Shown here piece by piece: positions 7,934 to 14,730 of a stretch of 30,658 nucleotides of DNA. Made by a program: the position numbers and the translations under genes. The notes under the pieces are model-generated. The model searched no databases, was not told the origin of the DNA, and saw nothing but the letters and a program-made list of their open reading frames with translations. How positions within the stretch are numbered: the first letter of the stretch is position 1; each line of letters opens with the position of its first letter. The stretch is taken from NCBI GenBank assembly GCA_900541315.1, contig UQJF01000017.1, positions 1 to 30,658 of the forward strand, written 5' to 3'. The stretch comes from an uncultured Clostridium sp. (lineage in GTDB: Bacteria; Bacillota; Clostridia; Lachnospirales; Lachnospiraceae).

Positions 7934-8094
7934 TGTGGAAACGAGTAAATCCCAATGTGGAGTATGTGATAGCTGCCATGCGCAAGAAGGGAGAGGACAT
8001 AAAGAATGGGATTAGTAAAGTCAGATGCCCAGAGAAAGGCAAACCAGCTGCAAAGAAAAAGTGCCATAGCTGCATCAGACCATGCGATCATTAA
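7933..8094 (+). CDS. Small Cys-rich basic protein (53 aa)
   Basis: The ATG overlaps the preceding stop. The protein begins MWKRVNPNVEYVIAAMRKKG and ends in a Cys/His cluster (RCPEKG, KKKCHSC, RPCDH) that could bind zinc. It overlaps another ORF (8006-8188) in a different frame. The start context and composition favour this one. Function is unknown. Confidence 0.5.
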   Translation: MWKRVNPNVEYVIAAMRKKGEDIKNGISKVRCPEKGKPAAKKKCHSCIRPCDH

Positions 8095-8188
8095 CGGGCC
8101 AAAGCCTACAACCTGGTCAGCCAGGATGCCAGCATATGCGGGGACAAGCCTCTGCCCGGATCCGGAGTTGCGAGGAGGCAGAGAATAA
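8006..8188 (+). CDS. Possible overlapping 60-aa ORF
   Basis: This frame overlaps the previous ORF by 89 bases and continues alone across 8095-8188, ending in a TAA whose last base starts the next ATG. The coupling and the fact that it alone fills 8095-8187 speak for it. A weak ribosome site (GAGGAC about 10 bases upstream) and a low-complexity end speak against it. Confidence 0.35.
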   Translation: MGLVKSDAQRKANQLQRKSAIAASDHAIINGPKPTTWSARMPAYAGTSLCPDPELRGGRE

Positions 8189-8346
8189 TGATTACAATCG
8201 CAAAAGCAATCGTGGCAATTGGAGGCATAGCATATTGGTTTTGTTATGGTATGCTCAAAATAAAGCATGGAAATATCGAAATGCACGAGTTTGTTCTTGT
8301 TTGGGTGTTTTTGATATTATACCTGGCTAGAGATCTGTTTAAATAA
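8188..8346 (+). CDS. Small membrane protein (52 aa)
   Basis: AGGAGG lies 9 bases before the ATG. The translation shows two hydrophobic segments, at about residues 3-22 (IAKAIVAIGGIAYWFCYGML) and 33-47 (EFVLVWVFLILYLA), separated by a short charged loop, and a positive end (ARDLFK). It is therefore likely a two-span inner-membrane hairpin protein. Its position just before the late regulator gives no clear role. Superinfection exclusion is a common job for such phage proteins, but this is only a guess. Confidence 0.6.
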   Translation: MITIAKAIVAIGGIAYWFCYGMLKIKHGNIEMHEFVLVWVFLILYLARDLFK

Positions 8347-8371
8347 CAGCGTAGAATGGGAGGTGATACCG

Positions 8372-8788
8372 TTGGCGAAGATAAAGATAACCAGGAAGCT
8401 TCTGAGCAGTTACCGAAAGCTTAAGAGGGAGATCGTAGTCCTGGAATTGGAACTGGTAGAGATGATGGAAGGGGATAACGGGATCGGCGTCAGTGTTGTT
8501 ATGGACTACCGGAAAGGTTATCCGCAACCAAAAGCGGTTCCAGGTTTTGACTGGAAGCTGCATGATCGCCGGGAGAAGATCCTGGATAACAAGAAAGTAC
8601 GGTGCAAGGCTGTGGAGGACTGGATAAGATCTATTGAAGACGGTCAGGCACGGTATGTGTTCAGGATGTTCTACATAGAGGGAATGACCTGGGATAGGAT
8701 TGCCGCAAAGATTGGATACAGCAACAGTCCAGACTATCCGAGGCTGATGATCAGGGATAAATATTTAAAAGAGCATAATATTTTGTAA
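8372..8788 (+). CDS. ArpU/RinA-like late transcription regulator
   Basis: The product is about 138 residues. Its C-terminal third reads as a sigma-70 region-4-like helix-turn-helix: RYVFRMFYIEGMTWDRIAAKIGYSN, then PRLMIRDKYLK. The N-terminal part is coiled-coil-like (KITRKLLSSYRKLKREIVVLELELVEM). Proteins of this build (ArpU, RinA, DUF1492 types) lie at the end of early modules and turn on the late operon from a promoter just downstream. Here a -10 box with three TTCG motifs begins right after the stop. The TTG at 8372, 8 bases after GGGAGG, is the likely start. The GTG at 8363 lies inside the ribosome site. Confidence 0.75.
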   Translation: MAKIKITRKLLSSYRKLKREIVVLELELVEMMEGDNGIGVSVVMDYRKGYPQPKAVPGFDWKLHDRREKILDNKKVRCKAVEDWIRSIEDGQARYVFRMFYIEGMTWDRIAAKIGYSNSPDYPRLMIRDKYLKEHNIL

Positions 8789-8791
8789 AAA

Positions 8792-8823
8792 GTTCGTTTT
8801 ATTCGGTTGCTTCGGAATACAAT
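8792..8823 (+). promoter_or_regulatory. Candidate late promoter with three phased TTCG motifs
   Basis: A good -10 box (TACAAT, 8818-8823) has no matching -35. In its place TTCG occurs three times at exact 9-base steps (8793, 8802, 8811). This is what a promoter activated by the regulator encoded immediately upstream should look like. The assignment is by position and pattern, not by a known consensus. Confidence 0.5.
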
Positions 8824-8873
8824 AGAGTGGAAGCCAAAGGCATACGGCCGGCGGCTTACGTCGAACCCCACCA

Positions 8874-8897
8874 GGCAGCAGGCGAAAGCTTGTTGCC
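8874..8897 (+). other. 10-bp hairpin with GAAA tetraloop in the late leader
   Basis: GGCAGCAGGC pairs with GCTTGTTGCC (two G-U pairs) around a GAAA loop. It lies between the late promoter and the tRNA-like element and is not followed by a T tract (next bases TCCCCC), so it is not a normal terminator. Its 5' arm overlaps ACCAGGCA (8870-8877), which could instead pair with TGCCTGGT (8975-8982) and enclose the tRNA-like element. Two alternative folds are therefore possible. Confidence 0.55.
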
Positions 8898-8904
8898 TCC
8901 CCCT

Positions 8905-8972
8905 TGGAACGTAGCTCAGAGGTAGAGCAATGGCTTTTATCCTAAGCGAAGGTTCGAATCCTTCCGTTCCGA
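8905..8972 (+). tRNA. Degenerate tRNA-Lys(UUU)-like element
   Basis: A 7-bp acceptor stem (TGGAACG with CGTTCCG, first pair U-G), U8-A9, a perfect D arm (GCTC AGAGGTA GAGC) and a perfect T arm (GAAGG TTCGAAT CCTTC) are all present. The middle is too short: 19 bases where about 23 are expected. The anticodon stem is almost lost; only GG/CC flank a CTTTTAT loop that resembles tRNA-Lys with anticodon UUU. An alternative GCTT/AAGC stem would give a different loop. No CCA is encoded. It is either a decaying tRNA gene or a tRNA-like RNA with another purpose. Confidence 0.6.
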
Positions 8973-9017
8973 TTTGCCTGGTTTAGGGATCTCCACCCAG
9001 ACATTCCAGGTAGCATG

Positions 9018-9047
9018 AAAGACATCCTTGAGAAAGGGTGTCTTTTT
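9018..9047 (+). terminator. Rho-independent terminator upstream of the moron
   Basis: AAAGACATCC pairs with GGGTGTCTTT (10 bp, one G-U) around an 8-base loop and is followed by TTTTT. It separates the late promoter and tRNA-like leader from the moron promoter that begins five bases later. Confidence 0.8.
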
Positions 9048-9051
9048 GTGT

Positions 9052-9081
9052 TTGACATTTATTTTCGCTAATAACTATGAT
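9052..9081 (+). promoter_or_regulatory. Moron promoter
   Basis: A consensus -35 TTGACA (9052-9057) and an 18-base spacer lead to TATGAT (9076-9081). A second TATAAT follows at 9081-9086. It is placed 31 bases before the parA-like ATG with an AT-rich leader and needs no activator by sequence, so expression in the lysogen is expected. Confidence 0.78.
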
Positions 9082-9112
9082 ATAATAAAAAAAATGTCGA
9101 AGGGGGAGAAAC

Positions 9113-9958
9113 ATGAAGAAAAATGTTATCGCTTTCATGAATATGAAGGGCGGGGTTGGAAAAACAACTGTTTGTGTTAATTTAGCTGCACAAATTGCAG
9201 AAATGGGTAAAAGAGTTTTAGTTATCGACATAGATCCTCAAATGAATGCATCGCAATATATGCTATCTCCACAAAAGATAGAAGAAGCTGTAAAAAATCA
9301 AAAAACATTATACAGTTTTTATAAAGACGATGTTGACATAGATTTATTTTCTATGAATATAATTGGTGATAGTAAGATTTTGAATAAGAAAGGTCTGATA
9401 ATTAATGGAATTAGGCCCAATTTGGATTTGATTTGTGGTGATTTAAATATGACTAAAGTAAAAGACGATGGAAGTAATTCGGATACTTTAGCAGCATATA
9501 TAGATAGCGATTGTTTGAAAGAAAAATATGATTTTATATTTATAGACTGTCCTCCAACTCAGTCGGTGTATACAACATCTGCGTTTAAAGCTTCAGACTT
9601 TTATGTACTTGTCATAAAACCAGATTATTTATCTACTATAGGTCTTTCTTTGTTTTTAAAAATGGTTAACAACTATAATAAAAATAGAAAAACACAAGAA
9701 AAAATAAAATGCCTTGGAATTGTTGCAAATTTAACACAAAAAACTTCCGATAATTATCATGATAATAAAATAAAAGATATTGAAGAAAAATTTAAGTTTG
9801 TATGCAGCGTATTCGAAAATAAGATTGGCAACATTAGTGCTATTGCGAAAGCTAGTGAACACCAAAGGTTTATGAATGAAACACCTGGGGCAAAAAGGGC
9901 AATTAAGAAGTTAGCCAATGAATTTTTGAATTCTTATGAGACGGAGGTCAAAAAGTAA
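9113..9958 (+). CDS. ParA/MinD-like P-loop ATPase of an accessory cassette
   Basis: The 281-residue protein has all ParA hallmarks: deviant Walker A KGGVGKTT at residues 12-19 with the signature Lys, the A' motif VIDIDPQMNAS, Walker B FIFIDCPPT, and a C-terminal helical region. It lacks an N-terminal HTH, so it resembles the small ParA/Soj type. No parB-like gene or parS repeats are seen; two unrelated helical proteins follow in the same operon (1-base overlap, then 1-base gap). The cassette is much more AT-rich than its surroundings and has its own promoter and terminator, so it is a moron. A role in plasmid-style partition is unlikely between structural genes of an integrated or packaged phage. 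A dimer-switch ATPase for a defence or host-interaction system is more plausible, but this is inference. The ribosome site AGGGGGAG precedes the ATG. Confidence 0.88.
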   Translation: MKKNVIAFMNMKGGVGKTTVCVNLAAQIAEMGKRVLVIDIDPQMNASQYMLSPQKIEEAVKNQKTLYSFYKDDVDIDLFSMNIIGDSKILNKKGLIINGIRPNLDLICGDLNMTKVKDDGSNSDTLAAYIDSDCLKEKYDFIFIDCPPTQSVYTTSAFKASDFYVLVIKPDYLSTIGLSLFLKMVNNYNKNRKTQEKIKCLGIVANLTQKTSDNYHDNKIKDIEEKFKFVCSVFENKIGNISAIAKASEHQRFMNETPGAKRAIKKLANEFLNSYETEVKK

Positions 9959-10356
9959 TGTTTGTAGATAAAAATAGTAAGGATTTACTTGAGATTTTCT
10001 TTAAGACACAAAGAAAATTTTCGCAAGGAGTTGATGTATCGGATGAAATTGAGATAAAAAGAATAATTGCTGTAGGGATAATGAGTAATATAATTTTATC
10101 AAAAAAGATATTTAAAAAAAATGTTGAAATAGGAGACTTTTTGATGGCCTTTATGGATATTTCTTTTTCTAAATGGATGTTATCCTCAAGGACATTGATT
10201 TGTGGAAAAACTATTAAATACATAAAGACAATAGATTCTGAAGATGATATAAATAATGTATTAAATTCGCTTTACAGCTTATTAAAAAAAATAAATCAGG
10301 ATGAAGATATACATCAAAAGGATATATATGAGGTTATAAGGGACATGGAGATATAA
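9958..10356 (+). CDS. Unknown helical protein of the ParA cassette (132 aa)
   Basis: No family is recognised. The sequence is Lys/Ile/Asp-rich and predicted helical (LLEIFFKTQRKFSQGVDVSD, RIIAVGIMSNIILSKKIF, INNVLNSLYSLLKKINQ), without a clear membrane span, signal peptide or Cys pairs. The ATG overlaps the ParA stop, so it is probably made in step with the ATPase and may be its partner or adaptor. It does not look like ParB. The base composition matches the rest of the cassette. Confidence 0.75.
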   Translation: MFVDKNSKDLLEIFFKTQRKFSQGVDVSDEIEIKRIIAVGIMSNIILSKKIFKKNVEIGDFLMAFMDISFSKWMLSSRTLICGKTIKYIKTIDSEDDINNVLNSLYSLLKKINQDEDIHQKDIYEVIRDMEI

Positions 10357-10357
10357 C

Positions 10358-11062
10358 ATGGATTTGGTAACAGATTATAAAAAAATATATGTTGAAAGCA
10401 CGGAAAAGCTTCTTGAGTATTTAAGAACTGTTTATACTGATTTTCAGGAAGATAGAAGAGATTTCTATTTAGAAATTGATAAGTATTATAGAGCATTGTT
10501 GATTTGGAAGGATACTTTTTCATTGCGGTCATATAATATAGAACGCGATAAATTATTAGATAATATCTTGCATGATTATTGCTCTATGGTACATAATATT
10601 GCGATAGTAGATATAAAAGTTCTTTATTTCTTATTGAGAAATATAATTGAGTCTTTTGTTCGTTATATTTCAAATGATTTAACAACAAAAGATTTGGAAG
10701 CAGCATTTTCAAGTGTTACAGCAAATATTGTGGGTGATGATAAACTTCAAAGTTTCGTTAGGGTCTATATGTCACAATTGAAGCAAGTGTATGATGAAGC
10801 ATGTTTATATATACATGCAGATACAACTAGAATGAACAAGGATATGTATACGTTATTGTCGTTTAATTCGGAACAGGATATTGTTAAGCTTGAAATAATA
10901 AGAAAAGATTTTGTTATGATTAATATAGCAATGCTTAGTATCTTGAAAGTAAAAAATGTTGCAGTGTTGGAAAAAATGAAAGAGAATGCTCGAGGGTATT
11001 TGAATTTTGTTATTCCTTTGGAAGAAAGGATAAGGGAACAAAAAATTTTATATGAATACTAA
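10358..11062 (+). CDS. Unknown all-helical protein of the ParA cassette, HEPN-like pattern (234 aa)
   Basis: This is the largest unknown of the cassette. The protein appears all-helical. Two stretches, LLRNIIESFVRYIS at about residue 90 and YDEACLYIHADTTR at about 145-158, recall the R-x3-E and Y-x2-L-x-Y-x-H patterns of HEPN-like and Abi-type families, whose members are often RNases. The exact R-x4-6-H catalytic motif is not evident, so the resemblance is weak. It starts one base after the previous stop and ends six bases before the terminator hairpin. As the last gene it could be the effector of the three-gene set. Confidence 0.75.
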   Translation: MDLVTDYKKIYVESTEKLLEYLRTVYTDFQEDRRDFYLEIDKYYRALLIWKDTFSLRSYNIERDKLLDNILHDYCSMVHNIAIVDIKVLYFLLRNIIESFVRYISNDLTTKDLEAAFSSVTANIVGDDKLQSFVRVYMSQLKQVYDEACLYIHADTTRMNKDMYTLLSFNSEQDIVKLEIIRKDFVMINIAMLSILKVKNVAVLEKMKENARGYLNFVIPLEERIREQKILYEY

Positions 11063-11067
11063 ACATT

Positions 11068-11093
11068 AGGAGTCACCCAGCGTGGCTCCTTTT
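11068..11093 (+). terminator. Terminator closing the ParA cassette
   Basis: AGGAGTCAC pairs with GTGGCTCCT (9 bp, one U-G) around CCAGC and is followed by TTTTC. It is six bases downstream of the last cassette gene and 38 bases before the terminase small-subunit ATG. The T tract is short, so read-through is plausible. Confidence 0.7.
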
Positions 11094-11130
11094 CTTATAC
11101 TCAAAACCGGCGAAAGCGAGGTGAGCCCAA

Positions 11131-11634
11131 ATGACAGAAAAACAGAAGATTTTTGCAGATGAATATCTCATTGACCTGAATGCCACGCGGGCTTACAAGG
11201 TCGCTTATCCAAGAGTGAAGAATGATGATATAGCAGCGGCTAATGCAAGTCGATTGCTAAGAAATGCTAAGGTTGCGGCTTATATCTCAGAACGCATGCA
11301 GGAGCGCCAGAAACGGACGGAGGTCACACAGGACCGCGTGATTGAAGAACTGGCTGCGATCGCCTTTGCCAAGGCTACAGACTTTGTACAGATCTCTCAT
11401 GGAAACGTGATCCTGACGGATACCAGTAAACTGTCGGAGAATCAGATCAAGGCTATTGCCGGGATCAAAGAAGGAAAGAACGGTATAGAGCTTAAGTTAA
11501 ATGATAAAGAAAAGGCTCTGGAGCTTCTGGGACGGCATCTTGGCATGTTTAAGGATAAGCTGGAAGTTACAGGATTGGAAGCAGAGCAGACTAAGCTGGA
11601 TGACCTGATCCGGCAGATGCGTGGTGGTGGATAG
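11131..11634 (+). CDS. Terminase small subunit (Terminase_2 / XtmA-like)
   Basis: The 167-residue protein begins TEKQKIFADEYLIDLNATRAYKVAYP, the classic DNA-binding helix-turn-helix region of Terminase_2 proteins, followed by ASRLLRNAKVAAYISER and a coiled-coil linker. The C-terminal part (LNDKEKALELLGRHLGMFKDKLEVTG) is the oligomerisation and large-subunit contact region. It recognises the phage DNA at the packaging start and hands it to the large subunit. The ribosome site is GAGGTGAG. Its stop overlaps the GTG of the large subunit gene. It is the first gene of the late structural operon; the AT-rich ParA cassette was inserted just before it. Confidence 0.92.
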   Translation: MTEKQKIFADEYLIDLNATRAYKVAYPRVKNDDIAAANASRLLRNAKVAAYISERMQERQKRTEVTQDRVIEELAAIAFAKATDFVQISHGNVILTDTSKLSENQIKAIAGIKEGKNGIELKLNDKEKALELLGRHLGMFKDKLEVTGLEAEQTKLDDLIRQMRGGG

Positions 11635-12998
11635 TGAGTGCAGAACGTTTGTTGTTATCAGATAAATACAAAGCATTTCTCAGATGTGATGCACCGGTAG
11701 AGTTCCTGGAAGGGACAACAGCGGCCGGAAAAACCACAGTAGGGCTGTTTAAGTTCATGCTGAAAGTGGCAGAGTCTCCCAAGAAGCTGCACATCATAGC
11801 TGCCAAGGATACTGGTACCGCTGAGAAGAACATCATCAACAAAGATCTTGGCATCATGGATGATTTTGGTGTCCTCGTTGAGTACAACGGTAACGGAACC
11901 AAAGACGATAAGATCCCCCATATCCTGTTCCATACTTCTGATGGTGATAAAGTCATATACGTGATGGGTTACGGTGACAAGAAAAAATGGCAGAAAGCAC
12001 TGGGCGGTCAGTATGGCTGCTTGTATATCGATGAGATCAACACAGCAGACATCGACTTTGTGCGCGAAGCTGCCATGCGCTGTGATTATCTCATGGCCAC
12101 GCTTAACCCGGATGATCCGTCCCTGGATGTGTATAAGGAGTATATCAATTGTTCCCGCCCTTTGTCAGAATGGGAATCAGAGACACCGCAGGAAATAAAA
12201 GACGAACTGAAAGAAGAACCAAAGCCCGGCTGGGTGCATTGGTTCTTTTCTTTTAGCCATAATCTGGGTCTGCCAAATGAAAAGCTGGACAAGATCCTGG
12301 CTAACACACCGAAAGGCACGAAAATCTGGAAAAATAAAATTCTGGGGCTTCGCGGTAAAGCCACCGGATTGGTATTTCCAAACTTCGACCGAAAAAAGCA
12401 TGTTGTTACCGCCACCTGGGTAAGAGCAGAGGTAAAGGCGGGCCGGATCCGTTGGAAGAAGTTTTCCTGCGGACTGGATACAGCTTATTCCAGCAAGTCA
12501 CCAGATACGATCTCAATGATCTTTCAGGGAATTACAGAAGACAGACGGCTGATCACGCTGGCAGAAAAGGTTTATAACAATGCAGAACTGGAAAATCCTA
12601 TTGCTCCCAGTGACACAGCTGTGAAATTTGTAGAGTTTCTGGAGCGCTGCCGTAAGGAGTGGGGATTTGCGAAAGACGTTTACATAGATAATGCGGATCA
12701 GGCAACCATGACGGAGCTTAAAAAATACAGGCGTCTGAATGGCTGCATTTATAACTTCTGGGATGCTTACAAGAAACTGGAGATCCTGGACCGTATCAAA
12801 CTGCAGCTTGGCTGGATCCAGCAGGATTGTTACCTGGTGGTTGATGAGTGCCCAGAACATTTGGCTGAGCTTGAAAAATATAGTTGGGAAGAAGACAAGG
12901 ATAAGCCAGAAGACAGAAATGACCATACGATCAATGCGGGACAGTACAGCTGGATACCGTATCGCAACATGATCGGGTTTGAGGAGGATAAGAAATGA
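11634..12998 (+). CDS. Terminase large subunit (packaging ATPase/nuclease)
   Basis: The 454-residue protein has an N-terminal packaging ATPase, with Walker A EGTTAAGKTTVG at about residue 25 and a Walker B-like LYIDEIN at about 130. A C-terminal RuvC-like nuclease follows with CGLDTAYSSKSPDTISM at about 280 and VYIDNADQ at about 345. The order and length match PBSX/XtmB-type large terminases, which translocate DNA into the procapsid and cut the concatemer. It starts with GTG overlapping the small-subunit stop and overlaps the portal gene by four bases at its end, so the three packaging genes are tightly coupled. Its catalytic Asp residues are present. Confidence 0.92.
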   Translation: MSAERLLLSDKYKAFLRCDAPVEFLEGTTAAGKTTVGLFKFMLKVAESPKKLHIIAAKDTGTAEKNIINKDLGIMDDFGVLVEYNGNGTKDDKIPHILFHTSDGDKVIYVMGYGDKKKWQKALGGQYGCLYIDEINTADIDFVREAAMRCDYLMATLNPDDPSLDVYKEYINCSRPLSEWESETPQEIKDELKEEPKPGWVHWFFSFSHNLGLPNEKLDKILANTPKGTKIWKNKILGLRGKATGLVFPNFDRKKHVVTATWVRAEVKAGRIRWKKFSCGLDTAYSSKSPDTISMIFQGITEDRRLITLAEKVYNNAELENPIAPSDTAVKFVEFLERCRKEWGFAKDVYIDNADQATMTELKKYRRLNGCIYNFWDAYKKLEILDRIKLQLGWIQQDCYLVVDECPEHLAELEKYSWEEDKDKPEDRNDHTINAGQYSWIPYRNMIGFEEDKK

Positions 12999-14581
12999 GG
13001 TGGTTGGAACAAATGAACGAGAATATCAAGCGGGGGATACGAAGCTGGTTGAACGTGATTCCAGCCAGTCCATATAACATACAGATCAACGAATTATTAG
13101 ACTTTGAGACAAGTGCGATCCGTAACCGGATCTGGTACAGAGGTGACAGCAATGAGCTGGAGCAGCTGTACAGGGAAGTGCATGACTGTGCTGATCAATA
13201 TAAATTCTGGGCCAGCAAGTGTACACCTGGTTTGGAAATGCGCAAGGTGCATACGGGCCTTCCAGGGCTGATCGTCCGCACACTGGCAGCTATTACCATG
13301 GCGGATATGAATGACTTTGATTTTGACAGTGACCAGCAGGAACAGCTGTGGGAAAGCATAGCACAGGCAAATGATTTCCGTAAGAAAATGGAAAAAGCCT
13401 TAAAAGAGATCCTTTGTATCGGAGATGGTGCATTTAAAGTGACTATTGATACGCAGGTAAGTGAATTCCCTATCCTGGAATGGTATCCGGGAGAACGGAT
13501 CGAGATCATACGCAGACGTGACCGTATACAGGAAGTGATCTTTAAGACGCCGTACAAAAGCGGTGGAAAAACTTATGTATTAAATGAAAGATACGGATAT
13601 GGTTATATAACCAATGAACTGTATCAGGGCAATACGCTTGTGAATAAAGCCCTTCTTAGGGAAACAGAAGCGCTTCAGGATGTTTCATTTGATAAGCAGA
13701 TGATCCTTGCAGTACCGATCAACGTATACGAGTCAGCGAAGTATGAAGGCAGAGGTGGATCAGTCTTTGATGGTAAACTGGACAGCTTCGACGCGCTGGA
13801 TGAGGTATGGTCCCAGTGGATGGATGCTTTAAGGGCAGGAAGGGCTAAGACATACATCCCTGAATGCCTGGTTCCTAAAAACCCAGAGACCGGCGCACCA
13901 CTCAAGGCTAATTCCTTTGACTGCCGCTTTTTTGCTGGTGACAATGACATGTCAGAAAAGGCTGAAAATAAGATACAGACAGATCAGCCAACAATCCCTC
14001 ATGACAGTTATCTGGCCTCTTATGTGACCGCATTGGATCTCTGCCTGCAGGGAATCATCAGCCCAAGTACACTGGGAATTGATGTTAAGAAGCTGGATAA
14101 TGCAGAAGCACAGCGAGAGAAGGAAAAGACAACTCTTTACACCAGGAATGCTATCGTGGAAGCCTTGCAGGAGAAGCTTCCGAAACTGGTCAGTGCTGCC
14201 ATTAATGCCTACAATATTCTCTTAAAAAATCCAATTGAAGAGGTAAAGGTGGATATTCCGTTCGGTGAGTACGCAAATCCTTCTTTTGAAAGTCAGGTTG
14301 AGACAATGGCAAAAGCGCGGCCTGGCGTCGCACTGATGAGTGTGGAAGCCCAAGTGGAAGAACTGTATGGAGATTCCAAGGATGATCAGTGGAAACAGGA
14401 AGAAATAGCACGTCTGAAAGCAGAACAGGGTATTACAGAGGTAGAAGAACCGGGAGTCAATATGGCTGCCGGGCTTTTTAATGTCAATCTTGGGGGTGAA
14501 GGCAATGCAGGTGAAGGTAATGAACCGGGTTTACCGAATGAGCCAGAAGGAGTATCAGGGGCTGCTGGAAATAGCCAGTGA
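12995..14581 (+). CDS. Portal protein (SPP1 gp6-like)
   Basis: The 528-residue protein is at the portal position directly after the terminase and has portal-type segments: WYRGDSNELEQLY near residue 48, GLPGLIVRTLAAIT, GDGAFKVTID, and YVTALDLCLQGIISPSTLGID followed by KLDNAEAQREKEKTTLYTRNAIVEALQEK. These fit the SPP1 gp6-like/PBSX portal family, which forms the dodecameric DNA channel at one capsid vertex. The last 40 residues are Gly/Glu/Asn/Pro-rich and probably disordered. The DNA coding for this tail also encodes the start of the next gene in another frame, which may explain its composition. Confidence 0.9.
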   Translation: MRWLEQMNENIKRGIRSWLNVIPASPYNIQINELLDFETSAIRNRIWYRGDSNELEQLYREVHDCADQYKFWASKCTPGLEMRKVHTGLPGLIVRTLAAITMADMNDFDFDSDQQEQLWESIAQANDFRKKMEKALKEILCIGDGAFKVTIDTQVSEFPILEWYPGERIEIIRRRDRIQEVIFKTPYKSGGKTYVLNERYGYGYITNELYQGNTLVNKALLRETEALQDVSFDKQMILAVPINVYESAKYEGRGGSVFDGKLDSFDALDEVWSQWMDALRAGRAKTYIPECLVPKNPETGAPLKANSFDCRFFAGDNDMSEKAENKIQTDQPTIPHDSYLASYVTALDLCLQGIISPSTLGIDVKKLDNAEAQREKEKTTLYTRNAIVEALQEKLPKLVSAAINAYNILLKNPIEEVKVDIPFGEYANPSFESQVETMAKARPGVALMSVEAQVEELYGDSKDDQWKQEEIARLKAEQGITEVEEPGVNMAAGLFNVNLGGEGNAGEGNEPGLPNEPEGVSGAAGNSQ

Positions 14582-14726
14582 GCAGGTACCTTTTGGAATA
14601 TATGCGATTGAGAAAAAAGGCTATGCAGAATTAAGGGTGGACCGTTGTAGCAGCATGACTCAGCTTAAAGATCTTACCCGTAACTTTAAGGCACAAGGCT
14701 ATAAGGTATATGCGAACAGGAGATAG
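14520..14726 (+). CDS. Small protein overlapping the portal gene end (68 aa)
   Basis: The ATG at 14520 lies 62 bases inside the portal gene in a different frame and is preceded by AGGTGAAGG. The product (MNRVYRMSQKEYQGLLEIAS, then VPFGIYAIEKKGYAELRVDR, then DLTRNFKAQGYKVYANRR) has a compact alpha/beta look with a C-terminal basic end. The non-overlapping part (14582-14726) can only be explained by this frame, so the gene is likely real. In-frame starts further up (14481, 14505) are possible but lack a better ribosome site. Function is unknown. Confidence 0.62.
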   Translation: MNRVYRMSQKEYQGLLEIASEQVPFGIYAIEKKGYAELRVDRCSSMTQLKDLTRNFKAQGYKVYANRR

Positions 14727-14730
14727 TAGT

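Noticed and set aside
8905..8972. tRNA-like element as an ordinary functional tRNA
   Set aside because: The anticodon arm does not pair and about four bases are missing between D and T arms.
9113..9958. ParA as a plasmid-type partition gene (phage-plasmid)
   Set aside because: No ParB-like gene, iterons or replication initiator of plasmid type was found beside it, and it sits between a late leader and the terminase.
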